Source: Corticium candelabrum (taxonomy: Eukaryota; Porifera; Homoscleromorpha; Homosclerophorida; Plakinidae). Taken from it: 64,000 bases of DNA. Below, piece by piece: positions 1 through 8,563 of this stretch. Where the stretch lies: NCBI RefSeq assembly GCF_963422355.1, contig NC_085100.1:4192568-4256567 (forward strand), read 5' to 3'. Position numbers and translations under genes: made by a program. How positions within the stretch are numbered: the first letter of the stretch is position 1; each line of letters starts with the position of its first letter. Below the pieces are notes generated by a model. That model was not told where the DNA came from. It searched no databases and saw nothing but the letters and a program-made list of their open reading frames with translations.

Positions 1-81
1 GTAGTGAACGGAGTGGTTCTGTCTGCTCCGCCAGCTTCTCAATGAATTTCGACTGCTAATTCACCATTCCAAGGAATCTCC

Positions 82-549
82 TCATTTCTGGAACGTTGGC
101 GGTGGAGACATTTCCAATATTGCTTTTCCTTTTTCTGGATCAGGTCGAATAAGCCCATTTCCTACAATCTGTCCCAGCAATTTAAGCGAAGTTACTGAGA
201 ACATACACTTCTCCTTGTTGAGACTTATTCCAGCTTTTTGAATTCGATCTAGGACTTTTCGTATGCGATTGTTGTGTTCATCTTGGTTCCTTCCAAAGAC
301 CAAGATGTCGTCCATATGGCAGACAACTCCGTCTAATTCCTCCAAAAGTCTTGACATTTTTCGTTGGAAATGTTCCGGCGCAGAAGTAATGCCAAAGGGT
401 AGTCGGTGGAATTTGTATCTTCCAAACGGCGTAATGAACGTCGTTAATAGAGATGAGTCTTGGGATAACGGCACTTGACAGAAACCTGAGTTCGCGTCGA
501 GTTTACTAAAGACTCGACCGTTTCCGAGTTGTGCCAAAGTTTCTTTCAC
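82..549 (-). pseudogene. Reverse transcriptase domain fragment
   Basis: An open frame of 155 codons carries core RT motifs of gypsy-type elements: FSKLDANSGFCQ (palm motif A), LPFGITSAPEHFQ, and VCHMDDILVFG, where the catalytic box is MDD in place of the usual Y/V-x-DD. A typical RT core is followed by a connection and RNase H, and that part is cut off by the left edge. The N-terminal RT part is in another frame at 600-1,050. The two frames meet near position 680 and again around the short AG-rich stretch at 565-600. The catalytic aspartates remain, but the element as a whole cannot make one polyprotein. Confidence 0.85.
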
Positions 550-651
550 AGAAGGAAGAATATGTCGTTCTCTCTTTTTCTCTCTTTACAGAGGCATTCA
601 ACCTTTGCAAGACAACGTAGATGCGTACTCTCCTGTTAGGTTTGGGCACAA

Positions 652-1250
652 CTACAATAGGCACACACCAATCCTTGGGGTGTCCACCTTGGAAACAACT
701 CCCCTTGACTCCATCCGTGAAAGTTCCTCCTTGTCTTTTGTAAGTAAAGGTATTGCCATTCTGCCTGGTGTAGTCACTGCGAAAGGAACTGCGTCTTCTT
801 TCAGACGTATGTGGTGCTCCTCTTGAAATAACCCAAGACCTGTGAAAACATCTCGGTATTGCGTCTCGATTGGTATCCGACCTGTTTCTGTGTTGGTGGC
901 CACTGATTCGACCCTGCTTAGTAGCTTAAGTCGTTCGATTGCCGGTCTGCCTAGGAGTGGTTGTCCTAGTTTCCTTACAACGTAGACTTTCTCTCTGATG
1001 GTTTTGTCTTCCTTACGTAGGCAACACTCGACATATCCTTGGACCTCCAAATGTGTTGTGTTGGGACCCCTCAGTGTTTTTCCGACTGGTACAGCAGAGT
1101 CCTCTTACTGTGTGTAACAAACCATGAAGTCGGTACTACTGTCACGTCCGCTCCCGTGTCTATCTTGAACGTCAACGGATGGTTGTCCATGAAAAGTGTA
1201 ACTGTCCATGGCTGACTGTTCAGTGCGTTCAGTACTCCGAGGAGAAGACC
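652..1250 (-). pseudogene. Aspartic protease to RT linker, frameshifted
   Basis: Reading down from about 1,250, the minus strand gives a retropepsin core with KIDTGADVTVVP, then runs into TGA at about 1,070-1,075. The continuation (GRPAIERLKLLSRV and an RT N-terminal segment) is in the next frame and is open from about 1,095 to 652. A short A run near 1,072-1,077 sits at the switch, which fits loss of one base. A second frame change near 680 separates this piece from the RT core. The breaks could be true decay or homopolymer sequencing error. Confidence 0.75.
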
Positions 1251-1284
1251 GTCCTCTGAATCTGACTCATCTACTACACTAACT

Positions 1285-1825
1285 GTCTTTCTACGACAAA
1301 CGGCAGCATAGTGTCCTACTTTACGACACTTAGAACATTTTGCCTCACTTGCTGGACAGTTGGTTCAACCGTATGCAGGTGAGCGTCGGCATCGACCACA
1401 GAATTCCCAGATCCAGATCCACGTGTCACCCCAGCTGAATTTGTCTTGGGGTGAGTGGTGTGTGTGTACTTCGTAGGCTGTTTCCTTTTGATCTTGTTTA
1501 CAGCTCCAACCTCTCTCTTGGGTTCACTCATGACATCTAGTGGAGCTTTGCTACGCAGTGTCTTCTGCTGTTCTTTTATCAGTTCAGATTGTCTCACTGA
1601 CGTTATGGCTTTCTCGAGGGTAAGTTGGTGGTCCAACTGCAACTTTTCCGACAAGCGAACATCCCGTATGCCAACGACTATACGGTCCCGGATTAGGTCG
1701 TCATATAATGCACCAACCTGGCAATACTCGGCAAGGCCATACAATGATGTTGCAGTAGCGCATATATGCGGGTTATTATGTTGTTGCAAAGCGCATGCTC
1801 TGTTGTGTTGTGTTGAATAGACCAC
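1285..1825 (-). pseudogene. Gag fragment with CCHC zinc knuckle
   Basis: The minus strand encodes LIRDRIVVGIRD and LQLDHQLTLEKAI, a stretch common in gag proteins of gypsy-type elements, and then a zinc knuckle CSKCRKVGHYAAVC (CX2CX4HX4C) at about 1,290-1,340. The knuckle binds RNA in functional elements. The start of gag is not upstream on this strand; it is found on the opposite strand at 1,902-2,002. The piece is therefore separated from its own N-terminus by an inversion or rearrangement. Confidence 0.75.
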
Positions 1826-1901
1826 TTGTAGTAAACTGCATCCGTGTCTCGCTCTGTAATCTCGAATAGTACATGGGGACAGGACTCGGATTCGATATCC
1901 A

Positions 1902-2002
1902 TGGCTACTAATTCTTCATTTCCGATGCCAAAACCATTCGATTTCTCCCACCCGCAAGAATGGGTGCGGTGGAGCAAAAGGTTTGAGCGATGTCGCGAAG
2001 TG
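1902..2002 (+). pseudogene. Gag N-terminus in inverted orientation
   Basis: The plus strand reads from an ATG at 1,902 through KPFDFSHPQEWVRWSKRFER, the typical opening of gypsy-type gag proteins, and stops at about 2,000. It points away from the rest of the element, which is on the minus strand. The join at 1,826-1,901 is not recognisable as gag in either direction. Either the element was partly inverted, or a second element fragment abuts it. Confidence 0.6.
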
Positions 2003-2151
2003 AGGAGCTGAAGTCCCCTCGCTCAATTGAAATTTTCTGTGCCAGTGACTTTAGCAAATCTGTTTATCTGTTTACGGTCTGACAAGCGAGGTAGTTTTTG
2101 CTTCCTTCCACTGTACTAGACCCCCTTCGTGAACGTCTTCCTCCGCCACTG
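1995..2151. mobile_element. Small TIR element copy at the arm A outer end
   Basis: The reverse complement begins CAGTGGCGGAGGAAGACG and matches the element at 61,007-61,200. The right terminus at about 2,151 is clear. The left terminus near 1,995 is lost at the join with the gag fragment. A non-autonomous DNA transposon is likely; no coding content is seen. Confidence 0.5.
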
Positions 2152-2556
2152 AATTCTAGTGAAGAAAGGAGGACGATACTTCTTTAATTGCGTATGCCAA
2201 GAGCTGGATATGACTGTAATGTGTACATATAGTACAGACACATTAAAGACACAATTGCAACATGTAAAACTGTCTTACATTACGCAAACAACTAGCCTTG
2301 AAATCCCAGACCAACACACCTGCACCTGCGTTCATTGTTTTGGAATTTCGAGGCTGCCAGACAACATTAAAATTATTTTAGATATAACGCTTGTTACATC
2401 TAATTCTAGGAGACCTGAGATACGCTTTAACAGACAAAAGTGACGGGCAGACAAACTGACAGCTAGACAGGCATTCAAACGAGTAATCAGAAGGCAAACG
2501 GAAACGTTTGTAGGTTTTTTGACTGTGCGTTTATTCTGCCTTTAATTTGGCTGCAG
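2152..2556. other. Non-coding part of arm A upstream of the first recognised exon
   Basis: About 400 bp conserved with arm B (60,607-61,006). It contains an open frame at 2,159-2,443, but arm B carries differences and no family motif is seen, so coding is not supported. It is probably intron or the 5' flank of the membrane-protein gene. Confidence 0.4.
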
Positions 2557-5161
2557 GTTGGTGTTAAACTGCGATGTTAGCAGACTGCCCGCTATCAGCT
2601 CTACTCTCAGTAACCGAACGTAAGTATTTCATGCGCACGATTAGCTAAGTCGAGTTTCTAGTCTCGTCTACGCAGGCAATGTGTATCTACTTCTAAAATC
2701 GTGAACATTACCGTTCGGTCTTACGAAAATACAAGCATAGTAAGCATGCTGCGAGAGTCTGCGTACAATTGCAGCAAAACGAGTGAAGATGAGGACCAGT
2801 TTAGCAAGTATACGTGCTCGCCTTGTCCTCCCGGCTACTACGGAAGAACGTTCACAACAAGAGGATATGAGTACGATGATCGACCGGTTTGTAATCGTTG
2901 CCCTGCAGGTATGATCTCATGCTCACGTTTTGATTAAGTATACTATATGATGTGCATGATGCTGCATCAAGAAGTCCACAGAGCAGTGACAACAGCTCTT
3001 TATGTTTATGGATACATTATGAATATATTATGCATGTATAATTATAATATATATATTATGTTATATTATAATATTGCTCATTTTGTGAACGTCCGATCAA
3101 ATTTGGCGGAAGTCTGGTCAAAAGCTACTTTTGTCGGACTTTTATGTCCAGCCCACTTTGTTTCCTTATTTCGAGCACTGTATAACGTTGTTTGAAGGTG
3201 GTTTTTATCAAGACGAAGTGGCTCAATACACGTGTAAAGTCTGCGTGAATGGAACGTTTGTAAGTCCCAATATTTTGGGAAACTCGAGCAGATCATGTAA
3301 AGTGTTTCCAACCGGCACCGACACGACACGACGTGCGGGCTATCGAGCCGGTCCGTGTCTTAAGAACTACTTTAGATTGCAGAGGTTTGGTGCATGCTAC
3401 CCTTGTAAGTCTCCGGGAGCCAAATGTACGAACGAGGTGTTGACTCTGACAGAAGGATACTGGTGGACAATGGAAGATGACCTTCGACTTTCTTATCGAA
3501 ACTTTGCTAGCAATATCTTCGTTCACGACGACATTTACGATAGATCGACGGTAAACTACAGTAAATCCTATTTGCCTACTATTCACAAGTGCCGTTACCC
3601 GAACGCTTGCCCGGGTCAAGACAACAATCCCAAGAAGAACGTTTGCTCGAAAGGTTCGTACGGGCCTCTGTGCGAGTTGTGCGAGAAGGGATACTTTCTG
3701 AGTGATAGCGGCTGTTCTCCGTGTCCTCCGACGTGGCGGGTCGGTTTGCAGTTGACGGGATTTGTCGTTGTTGTGCTGTTTCTTGTCGTATTCTTGAGTT
3801 GGAAACAGAGTAAAATAGAGCAAAACGTGCAAACGGGCACTTGGCTCGATCATTTTGTTTCATCGCTTCGAATTGGCATCGGATTTATTCAAGTCATGAA
3901 TGGCATCACTATGGCTCTAGTGTTTGTCCCTTGGCCGTCGGGTATAAAGGTGGTCGGTCGCTACCTGAGAGCTATCGAATTTAATGTAATATCAGTCGTC
4001 AACTCGGTGTGTCTCGGAGGTAGTTTGAAGCATTTTGACCATCTCGATAAGACTCTAGTGTTTTTCGGTAGCGTCACGGGCATCGTCTTGATGTTGGTCG
4101 CTATCTACTGGATATGGAAAGTTTATATGAAATGTCGTAGAATGACGATCGACGACGTGCTTCACGAAACGGCTCTTAAATTTTGTCTAACTGGAATGTT
4201 GTGGACATTCTTTGCTTGCTATCCATCTCTATCTCAGTATATCATTGCTACGGTACCTTACCGAGAGTTCTCGTGCATCGCCCTCGACTGTACGAATGAA
4301 AATGGTACGACAGATACGACTGGAAGAGACGACAACCTAACGTGTCAATGGTATCTTAAAGCTGATGTTTCTTTGCGCTGCAACGAGTCCAGCTTTTCTG
4401 GTCCTCTATGGCGAGCTTGCAACTGTCTTCTCATCGTCGTCTTCGGTCTGCCTTTACTGCTTCTTGTTTTGCTGTATTGGAAACATCGCAATGATTGTCA
4501 CCGTGTACGGGTTAACAGTGCTTTAGTACGAGCTCTCTACTCGTCGCTGTCTTTCTTGGACGACAGCTACGAGTCGAACTATTGGTACTGGGATGTGGTG
4601 GAAATGGTACGCAAACTGGTGCTCACTTCAGGTCTGCAGTTCTTCGGAACAGGAAGCACGACGCAACTGGCCGTCGCTTCTATTATTGCTTCAGCGTTTG
4701 CTCTTTTACATGCTCAGTTTAAGCCAATAAAGTCGAAGCGCAAGTGGCAGCACTATTTGCAACTGTTATCTTTGTCTGTCATCTCTCTCAATATAATGGT
4801 TGGCGTGTTGCAACTGGTGGATGTAGGTGAAGAAGGGAATCTCGATGAAGAAGCGATGAAATCCGGGATTGTTAACAGAACGCTATTTAGTGTGCTGTTC
4901 TACTCGGTCAATGGCTTATTCGTCTTCCTATGTGTCGGTGAGTTTGTTGCTGTGCATGCGATGTTTGTATGAAGAATTTGTAAAATATGGTTTGTTGCGA
5001 TTGCAGTCAATCTATGTAAGAGTGTGTGGTCGGCATGTGATAAATGGTGCTGCTATGGGTTACGCTTCTCGTCGTGTTGTGATTGTCGACGGAGCAATAG
5101 GGAAAGACAGCCTATTCTTAGTACTGAATTCACGTCATCTGACGAAAAGACAGAAGATTAG
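2557..5161 (+). CDS. Cysteine-rich GCC2/GCC3-type multi-pass membrane protein, copy A (5' end not found)
   Basis: Visible exons are 2557-2619, 2676-2908, 3198-4937 and 5007-5161; splice phases agree across all three introns. The extracellular part is rich in CxxC pairs (YTCSPCPPGYYG, CNRCPAGG, LCELCEKGYFL), as in ephrin-receptor-like GCC2/GCC3 domains. Several hydrophobic segments follow (for example around TGFVVVVLFLVVFLSW, VFFGSVTGIVLMLVAIYW, CNCLLIVVFGLPLLLLVL), then a Cys-rich cytosolic tail ending TSSDEKTED. Membrane topology is predicted as an N-terminal ectodomain plus about seven or more helices. No start codon or signal peptide was found upstream of 2,557, so the 5' exons are either missing from the duplicated unit or not recognised. 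The function is unknown; a receptor- or sensor-like surface protein is an inference. Confidence 0.8.
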
Positions 5162-5461
5162 TACTTCAGTCTAGTTTGCAGTGTATTTCAATGGCTGCAA
5201 GATGCGAACGATCAGTGTTTCTATATAGACGAGCTCAGACATTAATCTGAATATGTACACGTGTTATCATCGTTGTTTTACTCTAGTACATGTCAAGCAA
5301 TGTCATATCTGTCACTTTCTGGTTATATGAAAATATAGATACTACAGTACTGCAAAGTGTACAATATTCGCGGTTACCTGAATTGAACTTTGAGTGCTTT
5401 TTCAAATCAATTGGAAATCAAGCGGAATCGTTCGCGAGTTGGTTTGCGTTCTTCTTTTAGA

Positions 5462-5581
5462 ATGAAACGGCAAGAGTCAATTGTCAGTATATTGCTAGTT
5501 TTACTAGTTTGCATCTCAGTCGGCTTGGCTTTTGTTGAAGTTGGAAAATCCAGTGTATTACGTGCCATCACCGGTTTTTAG
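5462..5581 (+). CDS. Possible small hydrophobic ORF or signal-peptide exon
   Basis: An ATG opens a 39-residue frame with a strong hydrophobic stretch (SIVSILLVLLVCISVGLAF) after three charged residues, like a signal peptide or single membrane anchor. It lies 300 bp downstream of the membrane-protein gene on the same strand. The matching place in arm B (about 57,551-57,680, minus strand) has a one-base indel and substitutions that break the frame. It is therefore probably not a conserved gene; it may be 3' flank or the remains of a first exon. Confidence 0.2.
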   Translation: MKRQESIVSILLVLLVCISVGLAFVEVGKSSVLRAITGF

Positions 5582-5590
5582 TGATTTCGA

Positions 5591-5770
5591 ACTATTTTCC
5601 AGGAAATTTGAGATTCTCGTGTCATAGTCATAAAATGCATGGAACTGTTTTTCTGTCGAATCAGGAGTATTAATTAATGAGGATCTGGTCTTTGGGAGTG
5701 GAAAAGTCGCCCCTGCGCAAAGTCCATCAGCCACTGGGATCCCGGTGCATGCATGGGACTTTGCATACGC
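5591..5770. other. Arm A-specific 180 bp segment
   Basis: Arm B lacks this segment: its sequence passes directly from the TTTCGA corresponding to 5,590 to the ACACCACAG corresponding to 5,771. It is an insertion in arm A or a deletion in arm B. No coding or terminal repeat is seen. Confidence 0.6.
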
Positions 5771-5882
5771 ACACCACAGTTGGTGTCACATGCAGTCGCG
5801 GAGCTCCTACCAGGACAGGCTTCAGCAGATTGCTTATAGCACGGCCCATAGCTCTTGCGTAGTGCACAGGAACCCAGCCATC
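5771..5882. repeat. Interspersed repeat family, copy 1
   Basis: About 110 bp shared with 57,433-57,546 and 61,500-61,640 (both in the other orientation). Shared blocks include CAGGAACTCAGCCATC-like and CCAACTGTGGTG-like ends. The third copy is more diverged. The family could be a SINE or MITE; no tRNA-like promoter boxes were recognised. Confidence 0.55.
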
Positions 5883-5969
5883 TACCGCATATGCAGATTT
5901 ATTTCTTAACTGCCATAAGGGGCAATTCTAAGATGTAGACAACATCGGATATTGGTCTAAAACAACATA

Positions 5970-6012
5970 TATAAATCTAAATAATATAAATAATATAAAT
6001 AATATAAATAAT
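5970..6012. repeat. (AAATAAT)n-like microsatellite
   Basis: Five imperfect units of TAAATAATA, AT-only. Confidence 0.85.
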
Positions 6013-7089
6013 GTTACACCACGATGCTCTGAAGCCTTACGTACAACGTAAGGAACGATTTATGCCTGTGAATGCATTGAAGCGTCAACGTCCCAGAAAA
6101 CGCGACTGGTAAAGCGCCCCACATCGACAGAATTATGCCGATAATACGGGTTGGTTGCGAATGCACTGACTCGGGAGAAAAGTCACCATCCGAAGCTGAA
6201 GGACTCTGTGCGGAAGAGAAGTCTGGAACGCACCTAAAACAAGAAAGCCAACATGCACGATTCACCTGAACCACCAGTTCTAAGAAGATCTAAACGGATT
6301 CGCAGACTAGCCAGACGACTGGATGCTTAGGTTCTAGAACCAAACAATGGGGAGGATATAGTGATGTAGTGTATATACTTTTAAATGCGTTGTGCACGTT
6401 ACTTAGCTAATTAGTAAAGCACGCTATTCATTGGGATTTATATTATTTCAGTGACACTGTCTTGCGTTTGGCTAACAGTTGGGAAAGACCCCTTGCATGG
6501 GTGACTGTATATATAGCTATTTGCTAAATTAGTGTCTAAAAAACCAGCGAACATCTACGACACTAAAGTGCGTTCACGAATTAGAGCGACTGGTGGAATG
6601 TAGGGTACACCCTAAGGCGTGGCGTAGTGCTTGTGTAATCGGATGTTATGTTGTCACAGAAGGCAATTAGCATCTATGTTTCAGAGCGTTTGGTGTCAAT
6701 GACAAACTAGGTAACTATATTGTTGCGTGAAAGTGTACGTATGAACGTGTTGCCTCTGGCTGCCTCGCTGGCTTGAAACGCAGTTTGCTTCATGATGCAA
6801 TGATATACTAAAAATTGCACTTTTGCTATAACCCATGACAACAGACCTGGATGTTTCTATGCGCTCACTGGTTGTATGTGTCAGTTGCCTCTTCTAGGAA
6901 CAGCTTTAGGTACCAGATACATACACTCATTCACTTCTGGCTCAGAGAAGCGTCTGGAAACCACGAGAACTTGACTAATTTGACCATACCAGAACCAAAC
7001 TGACCAGCCATTTAGTGCATTCTTGAGCGTTGATGACATCCATTTGAGGACTTTGACCTACAGTTATGCTGCACAGCACAACACAGGGA

Positions 7090-7329
7090 TTGGTGGGTTT
7101 ACGATGGAAAACATCAAGCGTCTGTGTAGAGAAGGTCTAGCAAACGTTACTGTGGAAAAGTAGGCAAACTGCGTGAGGCACGTACGTGAGAAGGTGGAGA
7201 AGCATTACAGGACAATACACGGTGTGTTAGACGACGTTGTAGAGCAGATGGTCATTGAATTCGAAGTTGGTCCTGAATCAGAAGATTCGTCGTCGTCTGA
7301 AACTAAAAGTTCCAAGGATGAAGAGTAGA
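7090..7329 (+). pseudogene. Decayed transposase-like C-terminus
   Basis: The frame reads GGFTMENIKRLCREGLANV, a stop (TAG near 7,161), then CVRHVREKVEKHYRTIHG, DDVVEQMVIEF and an acidic-serine tail ending SSKDEE before TAG at 7,327. The layout (helical segment, HVxxxExxY-like motif, acidic Ser/Asp tail) resembles the C-terminal ends of some DDE transposases found in invertebrates, but the family cannot be fixed by eye. No catalytic part was found upstream. Confidence 0.35.
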
Positions 7330-7694
7330 AACGGACCCTAGACGCACTCTTTCCTAGCTAGCTGACACCCAACTGGGAAGTTTACTGTGTTGGGTTACTG
7401 TTAACAGCCTGCTAGCTATAACAATTATGTACTTAGCTTTATGCAATTAACCCTAATCCCGCCTTAGTCCCGCCTTTCTCCGCCCCCTAACTCATTAAAA
7501 TACAGGAAATTGGCTCTATTAACTTCAGCTACGTCTCTGTAGCCTAACAGTGAGTGTAATTAGATCCGGCAAGTGAAGAGCTTTCGATTGATACCAATAT
7601 CCGCCCGGAGGGCAACATCTTTGTCGCGCAAATGGCCACATTCCACCAGTCTCTCTAATGCGTGAACGCACTTTAGAGTCTACTGAGCACTTGT

Positions 7695-7862
7695 CGGGGG
7701 AGAACTTGTCAGGGGGAGTACTTGTCGGGAGAGTACTTGTCGGGGGGAGTACTTGTCGGGGAAGTACTTGTGGGGAGCACTTGTGGGGAGCACTTGTCTG
7801 AGGTGAGCTCTTGTCGGGGGGTCAAACTTGTCCGGGGGGTCAAACTTGTCCGGGGGGTCACC
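7695..7862. repeat. G-rich minisatellite, unit about 16-19 bp
   Basis: About ten imperfect units built on ACTTGTCGGGGGGAGT, shifting to CAAACTTGTCCGGGGGGT at the right end. Runs of 4-6 G recur at a regular spacing on the plus strand. Confidence 0.9.
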
Positions 7863-8028
7863 GTATCTATTTGGTATTTATTAGATACGTCTTTAGTAGT
7901 ATCCGAAATCTGGCATTCCTGTGCGCGACACAACAATAAATAGAGAGGTTGCGTCATTTGTCCTATTCGCGTTTAATTAATTAATACTGGAGGGTCTAAC
8001 TCATCGAGCTCTCAATTCATTTATGCCT

Positions 8029-8388
8029 AGCAGTGGAGGCCACGCCCCAAGAAAGTGTGGCCTGTCAGGCGACAACTTGTCCTAGCTATATGACTGGTCG
8101 GGGCTTTAGGGTTCTAAGGTTAGGGTTATGGATTAGGGTTATAATTGCATGCAGTCAGGGTCCAGTACCACTTACAGCAATACCTACTAAGTATATACTG
8201 GACTAACTATGGCAGCCAGCTGGACCTTGAGACCAGTTATGGCAACCATGCACAGCCGGTCTCCAGGACCAGTTAGAGCTGTGGACCAACTATAGCGTGA
8301 CATGTCTTTTAGACAATAGCCGGGGTCTAAAAAATGTTAAACTCCAGCAGCTGGTCTCCCCAATTTTGGAGGTCCAGCGACGCCACTG
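8029..8388. mobile_element. Possible MITE with CAGTGG-type ends
   Basis: It starts CAGTGGAGGCCACGCCCC and, read from the other strand, ends CAGTGGCGTCGCTGGAC. Only about 7 bp match between the ends, and no clear target duplication is seen. It contains degenerate TTAGGG units at 8,108-8,145. Confidence 0.3.
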
Positions 8389-8563
8389 TGCAGCCTATGA
8401 ACTAAATACACTGAAGAGGCAATAGAGGTACTCTGAACACTTACTCGGATCATCGACTATACATTTTGACATATCAAGATATTGGCAACTAATTATCGAA
8501 GTCATTGGTGACACATACATGTATATATTGATATCAAAAGAGACAAAAACATTGATATCACTG

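Larger units (their letters stand above)
1..1825 (-). mobile_element. Degenerate Ty3/gypsy-type retroelement (gag end, zinc knuckle, protease, RT)
   Basis: The minus strand reads, from high to low coordinates, a gag segment, a CCHC zinc knuckle, an aspartic protease with DTGAD, and a reverse transcriptase. The order gag-PR-RT is that of Ty3/gypsy elements. The parts lie in different frames, so the copy is broken. It continues past the left edge, so RNase H and integrase are not visible, and no LTR can be recognised here. Confidence 0.85.
1995..5882 (+). repeat. Inverted duplication, arm A
   Basis: This stretch recurs as the reverse complement at 57,433-61,175. It contains a small TIR-type element at its outer end, the whole visible membrane-protein gene and its 3' flank. 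Homology is continuous from about 1,995 to 5,590, is broken by about 180 bp present only here (5,591-5,770), and resumes at 5,771-5,882. Exon lengths are the same in both arms except one codon-sized indel in the second visible exon. Confidence 0.9.
5883..8563. other. Intergenic, repeat-rich
   Basis: No gene recognised except the decayed transposase-like end at 7,090-7,329. It holds an AT microsatellite at about 5,970-6,012, a G-rich minisatellite at 7,695-7,862, a stretch with degenerate TTAGGG units at about 8,108-8,145, and a possible MITE at 8,029-8,388. Open frames here (for example 6,014-6,274 on the minus strand) show no family features. Confidence 0.5.

Noticed and set aside
1455-1820. 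Plus-strand open frame of 121 codons
   Set aside because: Antisense to the gag fragment, with no features of its own.
3293-3863. Minus-strand open frames of 74-186 codons inside copy A, repeated at 59,291-59,861 on the plus strand
   Set aside because: They are antisense shadows of the long exon of the membrane-protein gene, conserved only because that exon is conserved.
4869-5174. Plus-strand frame of 101 codons, also at 57,980-58,285
   Set aside because: It reads through the last intron in the wrong frame; the spliced frame (VNLCKSVWSACDKW to TEDstop) fits better.
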